From assembly GCA_022844405.1 (NCBI GenBank), contig JALHLV010000001.1:186001-250000 (forward strand): DNA of 64,000 nucleotides, given 5' to 3'. How positions within the stretch are numbered: the first letter of the stretch is position 1; each line of letters starts with the position of its first letter. The position numbers were made by a program, and so were the translations under genes. Under the pieces are notes generated by a model. That model made no database searches and had not been told where the DNA came from. It worked only from the letters and a program-made list of their open reading frames with translations. The stretch is from Sphingomonadales bacterium. GTDB taxonomy: Bacteria; Pseudomonadota; Alphaproteobacteria; SMXS01. Shown here one piece after another: positions 30,946 to 38,322 of the stretch.

Positions 30946-32064
30946 TCACTTCGGCCGCGCCAACGCCTGATACTTGATAGCGGCCTGGGCGGGATCGTCG
31001 GCCAGAACCGCCAGGGCGGGCGGTATGTCAAGACCGGCGCGGGCCAGGTACAGGCACGCCATGGCTGCGTAACAGCGATGCACCGCCAAGGATCGGAAGC
31101 GAAGTGCCACGCTGTCGGCGCCGAATGCGATGTGCGGGTATGGATTGGCCTCCCAAACGACCAGGTTGCCGTCGGGGTCCTGACCGTAATCGAAGGCGAC
31201 CAGATCCAGGCCCAGGGCGCGCCGTAGCCGGTCGAAGGTGCCGGCATGGGGATTGGGCGCGCAGATGAACGCCAGCTCCTCGGCCAGGGCGTTGTCGTTC
31301 ACGATCTTGTTGTCGCCGCGCACCTGCCAATGGGCCGATACAATGAGATGAACGCTGACGCCACGGTTCCCGGCCGTCAGATAACGGTATTTTCGGAACA
31401 GGCCATCGGCGCTGGACGTGTCGATGAACTGGATCGCGACCGGCTTCCCGGTCTGGCTGAACAACCGCGCCCTGAAGGCCCGGATATCCTCGAAGCTGTC
31501 GAGCCGGACGCCCTGGTAGCCATGTCCCCAATCAGGGCGGACGATGAAGGGAAAGCCCAGCTCGGCGGCTGCCCGATCAAGGTCGTCCACCCCGGATAGC
31601 GACGTCGTGCGTCCGGCGCGAATACCCAGCGAGCGTGCGGTCGCAAGAGTACAGCTCTTGGCGCTGCCGGTGAGCGCGGCCGGTGGGTTGACGACAGGGA
31701 TGTCCCGCGCCGCGAACCGTTCCGTGACGGCACATGCCCGGTCATAGGCCCTGGTGGACCAGTGCTGGATCGGATCCTGCAGCCAGGGGACCAGCAGCCG
31801 GAAGTCCGATGGGTTGGCCATACGGTTGGAATCGAGCAGCGTCAGCTCGAAACGCGCACGCGCCTGCGGGAAATTCAGAGCCAGCCAGTCAAGGAAACCG
31901 GCGTAGAACCATGGTGCTTTCCGGGCCGAGCGCACCAGCAGAATGCCGGGCTCCGGATGCCGCCATCGCGTGTTGAGGGCGGCGTCGCGAGCGGCGACCA
32001 GCACGCGGATATTCCGGATACGGTGGCGGACCTTCCGAAGGTAGTCCACCGCGGTCCTGCTCAC
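30946..32064 (-). CDS. ATP-grasp ligase, fourth gene of the Bsh-like operon
   Basis: 372-residue ATP-grasp protein. The N-terminal domain (about 1-130) has Rossmann-like strands; the ATP-binding part has the glycine-rich loop FPFIVRPDWGHGYQGVRL (171-188) and the metal site WEANPYPHI (304-312, with Glu305 and Asn307). ATP-grasp enzymes form amide or thioester bonds through acyl-phosphates, commonly adding an amino acid. The GTG start at 32064 overlaps the upstream deacetylase stop by 4 nt (GTGA). As last gene of a BshA / BshC-like / BshB operon it could attach cysteine or another amino acid to a glucosaminyl-malate core. This is inference from context. Confidence 0.82.
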   Translation of the reverse strand: MSRTAVDYLRKVRHRIRNIRVLVAARDAALNTRWRHPEPGILLVRSARKAPWFYAGFLDWLALNFPQARARFELTLLDSNRMANPSDFRLLVPWLQDPIQHWSTRAYDRACAVTERFAARDIPVVNPPAALTGSAKSCTLATARSLGIRAGRTTSLSGVDDLDRAAAELGFPFIVRPDWGHGYQGVRLDSFEDIRAFRARLFSQTGKPVAIQFIDTSSADGLFRKYRYLTAGNRGVSVHLIVSAHWQVRGDNKIVNDNALAEELAFICAPNPHAGTFDRLRRALGLDLVAFDYGQDPDGNLVVWEANPYPHIAFGADSVALRFRSLAVHRCYAAMACLYLARAGLDIPPALAVLADDPAQAAIKYQALARPK

Positions 32065-32813
32065 GTGAACATCCTGTAGCCACCATCGGACATCGGAGCC
32101 ACCGCATCCGCCAGACCGCGCATGAATACCGGACCTTGCTGCCAGAAAGGCTCGCCGCGCGCCACGCCGATCATGGCGCCGTAGTGGATGGCCCGTGCGT
32201 CCAGCGCCTGCATGAAGCTGGGATGGGAAAGCGCCTGGGATTGCTCATCATCGGAACCGGCCGTTTGTCCGAACTGGCTGCCATAGGCAGCGAGGACCTG
32301 GACCCGCTCGGTCCAGACCGCGCTGACATCGACCACGAAGCTGGGCGTGAATGGCTCGTGGATCATGTAGTGCAAAAGCGCGCCGGCGCGGTGCGGTGGT
32401 CCTTCAAAGACCTTCGCGATCCCGGCCAGGAATACGGCGCGGCGCACCAGCGCCGAGGTTGCTGCGTGATCGGGATGGCGGCCCTCCGGGTAAGGCAACA
32501 GGACAATCCGGGGCCGTAGTCTGCGCAGCAAGCCGACCGTGCGCTCGATCGCGTCGTCACTGACCGCGACCCCCGTGTCCGGCAGGCCGAGGGACAGCCG
32601 CACCGAAAGGCCCAGCCGCCTTGCGGCTTCGTCCCGTTCCAGCCGCCGGGAATCGACCGTTCCCCGCGTGGCGCGTTCTCCATCGGTGACATCGACGATG
32701 CCGACCCGCTGGTCCGCCCTGGCAGCGAGCAGAAGGCTGCCGCTGCAGCCGATCTCAGCATCGTCCGGATGGGGTGAAAACGCCAGGATATCGACGGCAC
32801 TGACATGGTTCAT
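32061..32813 (-). CDS. bshB1: BshB1-like PIG-L/LmbE family deacetylase
   Basis: 250-residue zinc-dependent N-acetylglucosaminyl deacetylase. The metal and catalytic motif HPDDAEIGC is at residues 15-23 and the second motif RHPDHAAT at 112-119. Between them comes DVTDGERATRGTVDSR, the pattern of the bacillithiol enzyme BshB1 (D-x-T-x-GE-x-x-TRGT). In that pathway it removes acetyl from GlcNAc-malate. The ATG at 32813 overlaps the stop of the upstream gene by 4 nt (ATGA). Closeness to BshB1 rather than mycothiol MshB is judged from this motif and from the BshA-like glycosyltransferase two genes upstream; other GlcNAc-deacetylase substrates remain possible. Confidence 0.82.
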   Translation of the reverse strand: MNHVSAVDILAFSPHPDDAEIGCSGSLLLAARADQRVGIVDVTDGERATRGTVDSRRLERDEAARRLGLSVRLSLGLPDTGVAVSDDAIERTVGLLRRLRPRIVLLPYPEGRHPDHAATSALVRRAVFLAGIAKVFEGPPHRAGALLHYMIHEPFTPSFVVDVSAVWTERVQVLAAYGSQFGQTAGSDDEQSQALSHPSFMQALDARAIHYGAMIGVARGEPFWQQGPVFMRGLADAVAPMSDGGYRMFT

Positions 32814-34036
32814 GGATGGGCTCGCTCGTCAATCGGTCGCGGTCCTGTCAGCGCCCTCCCAGTCACATAGGCGTGCAGCAGGCTGCCCGCCCCGGCAGGA
32901 GCAGATGCGGTGGCCGGCTCGGGAACAAGTATGGGAATGGGTGCCTTGCCCAGGACCAGCGTCAGCACCTTGTTGAAGACGAGGGCGTAGAGGGCCGAAC
33001 TCTTCCCCGCCACCCAGCCGCTGAACAGCGTGTTCGCCAGCAAGGGCAAGGTCACGTCCGGACTCCAGCGGCCGCTCGCCGTCAAAGCGTCGAGTCGTAG
33101 GTGGACAGAGCCCAGGAAGAAGCGATGGTCGCGCCCGGTTCTGCCGGTCGCGCAGGCGAAGTGGTCGCCACCGACAACCTCGTGGCGGAGGCGCAGCCTC
33201 GCGCCGTCGTCGGGGTCGGAGAAATACAGGGGCAGATAGTCGGGCGGGAGCAGCCCGACGGCACTGGCGATGCCTTGGGATCGCAAGGCCGCGACCTGCG
33301 CATTATAGGCGGTGATAAACTCGGGCAGCACGCCGAGCACGTCCTCGATTGCCGATGTCAGCAGACCCTGCGCAAGCAGGTCGGACAGGATGAAATGGGT
33401 TCCCTCGATGCCCAGATGGGCACGGAACAATGCGCGGGTGAATCGCAGTCCGTAGGTATGGAGCAGGGCGGGTTGCTCCACGACCATGTTGGAGCGCAGC
33501 GATGACAGCCGACCAAGTTGCTGGTCCAGCGAGGACGCGCCGGAGGCGTTCCGGTCGTGCCTGATGTAGCCGGCTATGCGCCGGTAGGCGGCTTCGGTGC
33601 GCGCCGGATCCAAGGCGACGAAGCGGGTTTCCATCCGTTCCGTGGCTGGCGCCGTGATCTTCATGGCGCGCCGCGCGCCTCGAAACGGCCAATAGAACCG
33701 GCAGGCCAGCTTGTCCGATGCGGCGCGGTCGGTGTCGATCCACAGGAAGGCGGCATGGACGGCTTCCAGTCCTGCTTGCTGCGTCGAGGCGAGCCGGTCC
33801 AGGGCACACACCTTGCCCAGTACCGAAGGGCGATAATCGACGTAGATCTGCTGGTGCATGTGGACCAGCGGCTTGCCTCGGGCGCCGCAGGCGCGCGCGA
33901 GGCGCTGATCTTCCGGGGCCGACAGGGCGGCGCGAAATGCGGCGGGGTCCGTGTGAATGCCGTTGGAGCGCAGGTAATCCCGGCCTCGGGTCGTCGCCAG
34001 CAGGTCGTCAAGGGCCTTTGCCGTCATCCCGTTCAC
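32810..34036 (-). CDS. Short BshC-like protein (putative ligase component), 408 aa
   Basis: No confident family match, but patterns resemble the bacillithiol ligase BshC and related proteins. Near the N-terminus HMHQQIYVDYRPSVLGK (59-75) parallels the BshC GGQQ-x-GL-x-GP-x-YTI-x-K region, and LWIDTDRAASDK (98-109) parallels its FWVAGEDHD strand. Toward the end, VTLPLLANTLFSGWVAGKSSALY (328-350, given in outline) plus IPILVP (367-372) parallels the BshC RPL...FIAGPGE-x-x-YW...P-x-x-PR segment. At 408 residues it is well short of the usual about 540 and lacks the long C-terminal coiled coil. The GTG start at 34036 overlaps the bshA stop (GTGA). Role inferred from context and motifs. Confidence 0.55.
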   Translation of the reverse strand: MNGMTAKALDDLLATTRGRDYLRSNGIHTDPAAFRAALSAPEDQRLARACGARGKPLVHMHQQIYVDYRPSVLGKVCALDRLASTQQAGLEAVHAAFLWIDTDRAASDKLACRFYWPFRGARRAMKITAPATERMETRFVALDPARTEAAYRRIAGYIRHDRNASGASSLDQQLGRLSSLRSNMVVEQPALLHTYGLRFTRALFRAHLGIEGTHFILSDLLAQGLLTSAIEDVLGVLPEFITAYNAQVAALRSQGIASAVGLLPPDYLPLYFSDPDDGARLRLRHEVVGGDHFACATGRTGRDHRFFLGSVHLRLDALTASGRWSPDVTLPLLANTLFSGWVAGKSSALYALVFNKVLTLVLGKAPIPILVPEPATASAPAGAGSLLHAYVTGRALTGPRPIDERAHP

Positions 34037-35271
34037 ACCGTCCGGGTGGCGGCCACATCAAGGCGCGGCGTTGACGGCCGGGTCGCCGCGATGGCATCCG
34101 GATGTGACAGGCGTTCATAAAGCCCCTCATATTCCGCGACGCTTCGCGCTTCGGTAAACGCTTGTGCCCTGGCGACCGCGCCGTTGCGGAGCATCCAATG
34201 CCGGTCGGGGTCCGACAACAATGCCACGGCGCGCTCTGCGGCATGGGTGAAATCGCCGCCACGGAACAGCACACCGGAGACATTGTCGGTGACGACCTCG
34301 GGAATGCCGCCAACCCTCGGGGCGAGCACCGGCACGCCGGATGCCATGCCTTCAAGGGCGACGAGGCCAAAGCTCTCGTCGAGGCTCGTGAGCACCACAA
34401 GATCGGCTTGGGTCAGCAATGACGGCACATCGCGCCGCACGCCTAGATATCGCACTGTCCCATGGGGCGCGGATTGCTCCAGAGCCGAGCGCAGCGCCGG
34501 CAGTTCCGGCCCGTCGCCGACCAGCCAGAGTTCGCCGTCCAGCTGCGCGCGCACCACTGCGAAGAGGCGGGCGAGCGATCCCGGTGACTTGACGGCACGG
34601 AAGTTTGAGACATGGATCAGGCGCGGTCTCAGCAGCCGTGCCCGGTGCTGCTCGCGCGAGAGGTCGGCGGGCCGGTGCTCGCCCGCCGTTACGAAATTAT
34701 GAATCACCTGTGGTTCGACCGAGAGCCGCAGCAATGACTGGGCCTGGCGCGCACTGGCCCCCGATACGCTGGTCACCACCGCGACCCGCATGAGCGCTGC
34801 GCCAAGCCGCGCCTGTGCCTCGCCGCTGGCGCCGCCTGTCACATCGGTACCGTGCAAGGTGACAATGACAGCGCATCGGGCTCCCAGCGACGATGCAGCA
34901 AGCCGCGCACCCATGGACGCGAATGGAATCGCATAGTGAAAGTGGGCGATCTGAATTGCGTGGGCCGCCGTGACCCGGTGCAGCAGCGCCTCGAAGCGAT
35001 TGAACAGCGCCGGCGGCCATGGCGTGCTGGACGGGTCGTAAAGCCGCGCCGAGTCTGGATCCAGCCGATGGTGCGTGACACCGTCCCCCGCCGGCCACGG
35101 CAGGGACGCCGGGCTCAGCAGATGCACCGAATGTCCGCGGCGCGCCAAGGCGGCGGCCAGGCGCACGGCGCTGTGGGCGCTGCCGCCGAGCGTGCTGTGA
35201 CAGACAATCGCGATTCTCAAGCCGTGGTTCCTCGGCCTGGGTTCAGCCTGCGTATCAGCATGGACAGTCAT
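34033..35271 (-). CDS. bshA: BshA-like GT4 glycosyltransferase
   Basis: 412-residue retaining GT-B glycosyltransferase. Its motifs follow BshA, which transfers GlcNAc from UDP-GlcNAc to L-malate: IAIVCHSTLGGSAHSAVRLA (20-39), AHFHYAIPFAS (109-119; BshA has HVHYAIPHA), VTLHGTDVTGG (137-147), VIHNFV (189-194), LIHVSNFRAVKSP (218-230), LVGDGPEL, and the E-x7-E segment ESFGLVALEGMASGVPVLAP. The ATG at 35271 is the best start; the frame runs 23 codons further up. It heads a four-gene minus-strand operon with 4-nt overlaps throughout and is divergent from lutA across a 157-nt gap that must hold both promoters. MshA-like transfer to inositol phosphate is less likely. Confidence 0.85.
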   Translation of the reverse strand: MTVHADTQAEPRPRNHGLRIAIVCHSTLGGSAHSAVRLAAALARRGHSVHLLSPASLPWPAGDGVTHHRLDPDSARLYDPSSTPWPPALFNRFEALLHRVTAAHAIQIAHFHYAIPFASMGARLAASSLGARCAVIVTLHGTDVTGGASGEAQARLGAALMRVAVVTSVSGASARQAQSLLRLSVEPQVIHNFVTAGEHRPADLSREQHRARLLRPRLIHVSNFRAVKSPGSLARLFAVVRAQLDGELWLVGDGPELPALRSALEQSAPHGTVRYLGVRRDVPSLLTQADLVVLTSLDESFGLVALEGMASGVPVLAPRVGGIPEVVTDNVSGVLFRGGDFTHAAERAVALLSDPDRHWMLRNGAVARAQAFTEARSVAEYEGLYERLSHPDAIAATRPSTPRLDVAATRTV

Positions 35272-35428
35272 CTTACCGAAACAACAGGCGCTCGGCCTGC
35301 AAGTTGCAAACAAGCCCAAGGACTTGGAACGATAGCACACCGGCCGGATCGAACACTACGTGTCCAACGGCGTCCGAAATCGATGGTCAGGCCATCGCGG
35401 CTTTGCCCGAGCCGATCCCTCTGGCACT

Positions 35429-36199
35429 ATGCCCCCCGTGGAAAAGCCATCCAAGCCAAAGGCCGAAGCGGCCCTGTTCGTCACATGCCTCGTGGACCTG
35501 ATGCGGCCGGAGGTGGGTTTTGCCGCCGCGTCGCTGATCGAGGCGGCGGGATTCGACGTGGTCGTGCCGAAATGGCAGACCTGCTGCGGCCAGCCCAACT
35601 ACAACAGCGGTGACAAGCGCGCGGCGCGCAGCATGGCCGAGCGCACCATCGAGGTGCTGGAGCCCTACGCGCACGTCGTCGTGCCGTCCGGCTCCTGCGC
35701 CGGGATGATCAAGCTGCACTATCCGACGCTGTTCGACGAGGCCGACGCGCTGTTCGGCAAGGCGCGGGCGCTGGCCGACAAGACCGAGGAGCTGACCGTG
35801 TTCCTGGCGCGCCATGGCTACACGCCGTCGGTGCCGCTGCGGGCGACCCGCGTCGCCTACCACGATTCCTGCTCGGGCCTGCGCGAGCTGGGCATCCGCG
35901 ACCAGCCGCGGGCGCTCTTGCGCAAGCTGCCGGGACTGAAGCTGCTGGAGCTGGCCGAGCCCGAGGTGTGCTGCGGCTTCGGCGGCACGTTCTGCGTCAA
36001 GTATCCGGACATTTCGGGCCGCATGGCCGCGAACAAGACCGCCGACATCGCCGCGACCGGCGCCGACACGGTCGCCATGGGCGACGTAGGCTGCCTGCTC
36101 AACATCGAAGGCAAGCTGCGCCGCGACGGCAGCGACATCCGCGCCTGCCATGTGGCCGAGTTGCTCGCCGGCACGCTGGAGACGCGCCATGGAAGTTGA
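35429..36199 (+). CDS. lutA: L-lactate dehydrogenase complex subunit LutA (CCG domain)
   Basis: 256-residue (Fe-S)-binding oxidoreductase subunit with two cysteine-rich CCG domains: TCCGQPNYNSG (near 49) and VCCGFGGTFC (near 180), plus the intervening GSCAGM and DSCSGLRELG segments. LutA, LutB and LutC form the complex that oxidises L-lactate to pyruvate in bacteria without other lactate dehydrogenases. ATG at 35429 was chosen because the family sequence starts soon after. The stop lies 11 nt inside lutB, so translation is coupled. Confidence 0.93.
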   Translation: MPPVEKPSKPKAEAALFVTCLVDLMRPEVGFAAASLIEAAGFDVVVPKWQTCCGQPNYNSGDKRAARSMAERTIEVLEPYAHVVVPSGSCAGMIKLHYPTLFDEADALFGKARALADKTEELTVFLARHGYTPSVPLRATRVAYHDSCSGLRELGIRDQPRALLRKLPGLKLLELAEPEVCCGFGGTFCVKYPDISGRMAANKTADIAATGADTVAMGDVGCLLNIEGKLRRDGSDIRACHVAELLAGTLETRHGS

Positions 36200-37610
36200 A
36201 AGCGGCGCATTCGTCGAGAAGGCCCGCGCGGCGCTGGGCGACGCCACGCTGCAGCACGCCCTGAAGCACATCAAGCACGGCTTCGTCGAGGCGCGGGCGA
36301 CCGCCGCCGCGCGGTTGCCGGACTTCGAAGCCATGCGCGACGCGGCCCGCGACGTCAAGGCGCACACCATCGCCCATCTCGCCGATTACCTGGAGCAGTT
36401 CGAGGCCAATGTCACCGCGTTGGGCGGCCGGGTGCACTGGGCGCGGGACGCGGGCGAGGCGCGCGCCATCGTGCTCGCCATCTGCCGCAACGCCGGCGCG
36501 CGCACGGTCACCAAGAGCAAGAGCATGGTGACCGAGGAGATCGAGCTCAATCCGTACCTGGAAGAGCACGGCATCGAGCCCATCGAGACCGACCTGGGCG
36601 AGTACATCATCCAGCTCCGCCGCGAGAAGCCCAGCCACATCATCGCGCCGGTCATCCACCTGTCGAAGGACCAGGTGGCCGACACCTTCCACGAGCACCA
36701 TCCCAAATACGGCTTCCACGAACGGCTGACGGTGCGGTCGGACATGGTGCGCGAGGCGCGCTCGATCCTGCGCCAGCGCTTCGTCAAGGCCGATGTGGGC
36801 ATCACCGGCGCCAACTTCCTGGTGGCCGAGACCGGCTCGGCGGTGGTTGTCACCAACGAGGGCAACGCCGACCTCACCGCCTCGCTGCCCGACACCCACA
36901 TCGTCGTCACCGGCATCGAGAAGCTGGTGCCGACCCTGGAGGACTGCCACCTGATGCTCCGGCTGCTGCCGCGCTCGGCGACCGGCCAGGACATCACCGC
37001 CTATATCAGCTTCTTTACCGGGCCGAAGCGGGCGGCCGACCTGTCCGGGCCGTCGTCGTTCCATGTGGTGCTGCTGGACAACGGCCGCTCGAACATGATG
37101 GGCACCGAGTTCGAGGAGATGCTGCGCTGCATCCGCTGCGGCGCCTGCCTCAACCATTGCCCGGTCTACGCCAATATCGGCGGCCATGCCTATGGCTCGG
37201 TCTATCCCGGTCCCATGGGCGCGGTGCTGACGCCCAGCCTCGCGGGCATCGACAAGACCGGGCACCTGCCGAACGCCTCGAGCTTCTGCGGCCGCTGCGA
37301 GGAGGTGTGCCCGGTGCGCATCCCGCTGCCGCGGATGATGCGGCACTGGCGCGAGCGCGAGTTCGAGCGGCACCTGACGCCGCGCGGCGCGCGCTGGGGC
37401 CTGCATGCCTGGGCGTTGATCGCCGCCAGCCCGACGGTCTACCGCGCCATGCAGTGGACGGCGTCACGCGTCCTGCGGCTGGTCGCCTGGCGCGGCTGGA
37501 TCAGGCGGCTACCGCTGGCGGGCTCGGCCTGGACCAGCCAGCGGGATATGCGCGCGCCGTCGGGCGACAGCTTTCAGCGGCAATGGAGGAAACGCGGTGG
37601 CCGACGATAG
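36189..37610 (+). CDS. lutB: Lactate utilisation iron-sulfur protein LutB
   Basis: 473-residue iron-sulfur protein. An N-terminal LUD domain (about 60-300, with TKSKSMVTEE and TGANFLVAETGSAVV) is followed by ferredoxin-type cysteine motifs: C-x2-C-x2-C-x3-CP in MLRCIRCGACLNHCPVY (near 305) and SFCGRCEEVCPVRIP (near 365), binding two [4Fe-4S] clusters. It carries electrons within the LutABC lactate-oxidising complex. The ATG at 36189 overlaps the end of lutA, and lutC begins 14 nt before its stop. Length is typical. Confidence 0.94.
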   Translation: MEVESGAFVEKARAALGDATLQHALKHIKHGFVEARATAAARLPDFEAMRDAARDVKAHTIAHLADYLEQFEANVTALGGRVHWARDAGEARAIVLAICRNAGARTVTKSKSMVTEEIELNPYLEEHGIEPIETDLGEYIIQLRREKPSHIIAPVIHLSKDQVADTFHEHHPKYGFHERLTVRSDMVREARSILRQRFVKADVGITGANFLVAETGSAVVVTNEGNADLTASLPDTHIVVTGIEKLVPTLEDCHLMLRLLPRSATGQDITAYISFFTGPKRAADLSGPSSFHVVLLDNGRSNMMGTEFEEMLRCIRCGACLNHCPVYANIGGHAYGSVYPGPMGAVLTPSLAGIDKTGHLPNASSFCGRCEEVCPVRIPLPRMMRHWREREFERHLTPRGARWGLHAWALIAASPTVYRAMQWTASRVLRLVAWRGWIRRLPLAGSAWTSQRDMRAPSGDSFQRQWRKRGGRR

Positions 37611-38322
37611 CCGCGCCGATATCCTCGGCAGGCTGCGGCAGGCCGTGCCGCGGCAGAGCGCCGAGCACGCGCCGCACCGGATGTTCCGCACCTGGCAGGC
37701 GCCGGGCGCGACGGATCTGCAGGGCCGGTTCGTCGAACGGCTCGAGGCCGCGCGCGGCACGGTCGAGAAGGTTGCCTCGCTGGCCGATGTGCCCGCAGCC
37801 GTCGCACGCTATCTGGCCGGCCAGAACCTGCCGGCGCGCATCACCGTCGCGCCCGAGTTGAAGCCGCGTCTGGACTTCGCCGGCGGCGCGGTGACCGTCG
37901 ACGACGCGCTGCCGGTCGAGGATGGCCGCGCGGTGCTGACCGGCTGCATCGCGGCGGTCGCCGAGACCGGCACCTTCGTGGCGGCGAGCGGTCCCGGCCG
38001 CGATCCCCGGCTCAATTATCTGGCCGAGACCCTGATCGTGGTGGTTGGCGCCGGCCAGATCGTCGAGGCCTACGAGGAAATCTGGAACCGGCTGCGGGTG
38101 CGCACCGGCAAGGAAGCGCCGCGCCTCGTCAGCTTCATCACCGGCCCGTCGCGCACCGCCGACATCGAGCAGACCATCGAGTGGGGCGCCCACGGCCCGC
38201 GACGCCTGCACGTGCTGATTTCGGACGAGACGCCGCGACCGGACGGCGGGCGACGTTTCCCTAGAATCCCACCTGGAGCGACACCCGGATGTCGCGCCCC
38301 GGCAGCGGCGCGACCTCCTTGA
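37597..38322 (+). CDS. lutC: Lactate utilisation protein LutC
   Basis: 241-residue LUD-domain protein, the third subunit of the lactate oxidation complex. The conserved C-terminal half shows CIAAVAETGTFVAASG, LIVVVGAGQIVEAYEE and FITGPSRTADIEQTIEWGAHGPRRLHVLI. It starts with GTG at 37597 behind a GGAGGA site that lies within the end of lutB. The last 25 or so codons go beyond the usual LutC end and overlap the 3' end of the convergent TonB-receptor gene by 62 nt, so the C-terminal tail may be a recent extension after loss of the ancestral stop. Confidence 0.9.
   Translation: MADDSRADILGRLRQAVPRQSAEHAPHRMFRTWQAPGATDLQGRFVERLEAARGTVEKVASLADVPAAVARYLAGQNLPARITVAPELKPRLDFAGGAVTVDDALPVEDGRAVLTGCIAAVAETGTFVAASGPGRDPRLNYLAETLIVVVGAGQIVEAYEEIWNRLRVRTGKEAPRLVSFITGPSRTADIEQTIEWGAHGPRRLHVLISDETPRPDGGRRFPRIPPGATPGCRAPAAARPP

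Noticed and set aside
30946-35271. A plain capsule/LPS sugar cluster reading of the GT-deacetylase-ATP-grasp genes
   Set aside because: The GT and deacetylase carry the specific BshA (HYAIP, LHGTD) and BshB1 (TRGT, RHPDH) patterns, and no polymerase, flippase or nucleotide-sugar genes accompany them. It stays a fallback if biochemical tests fail.
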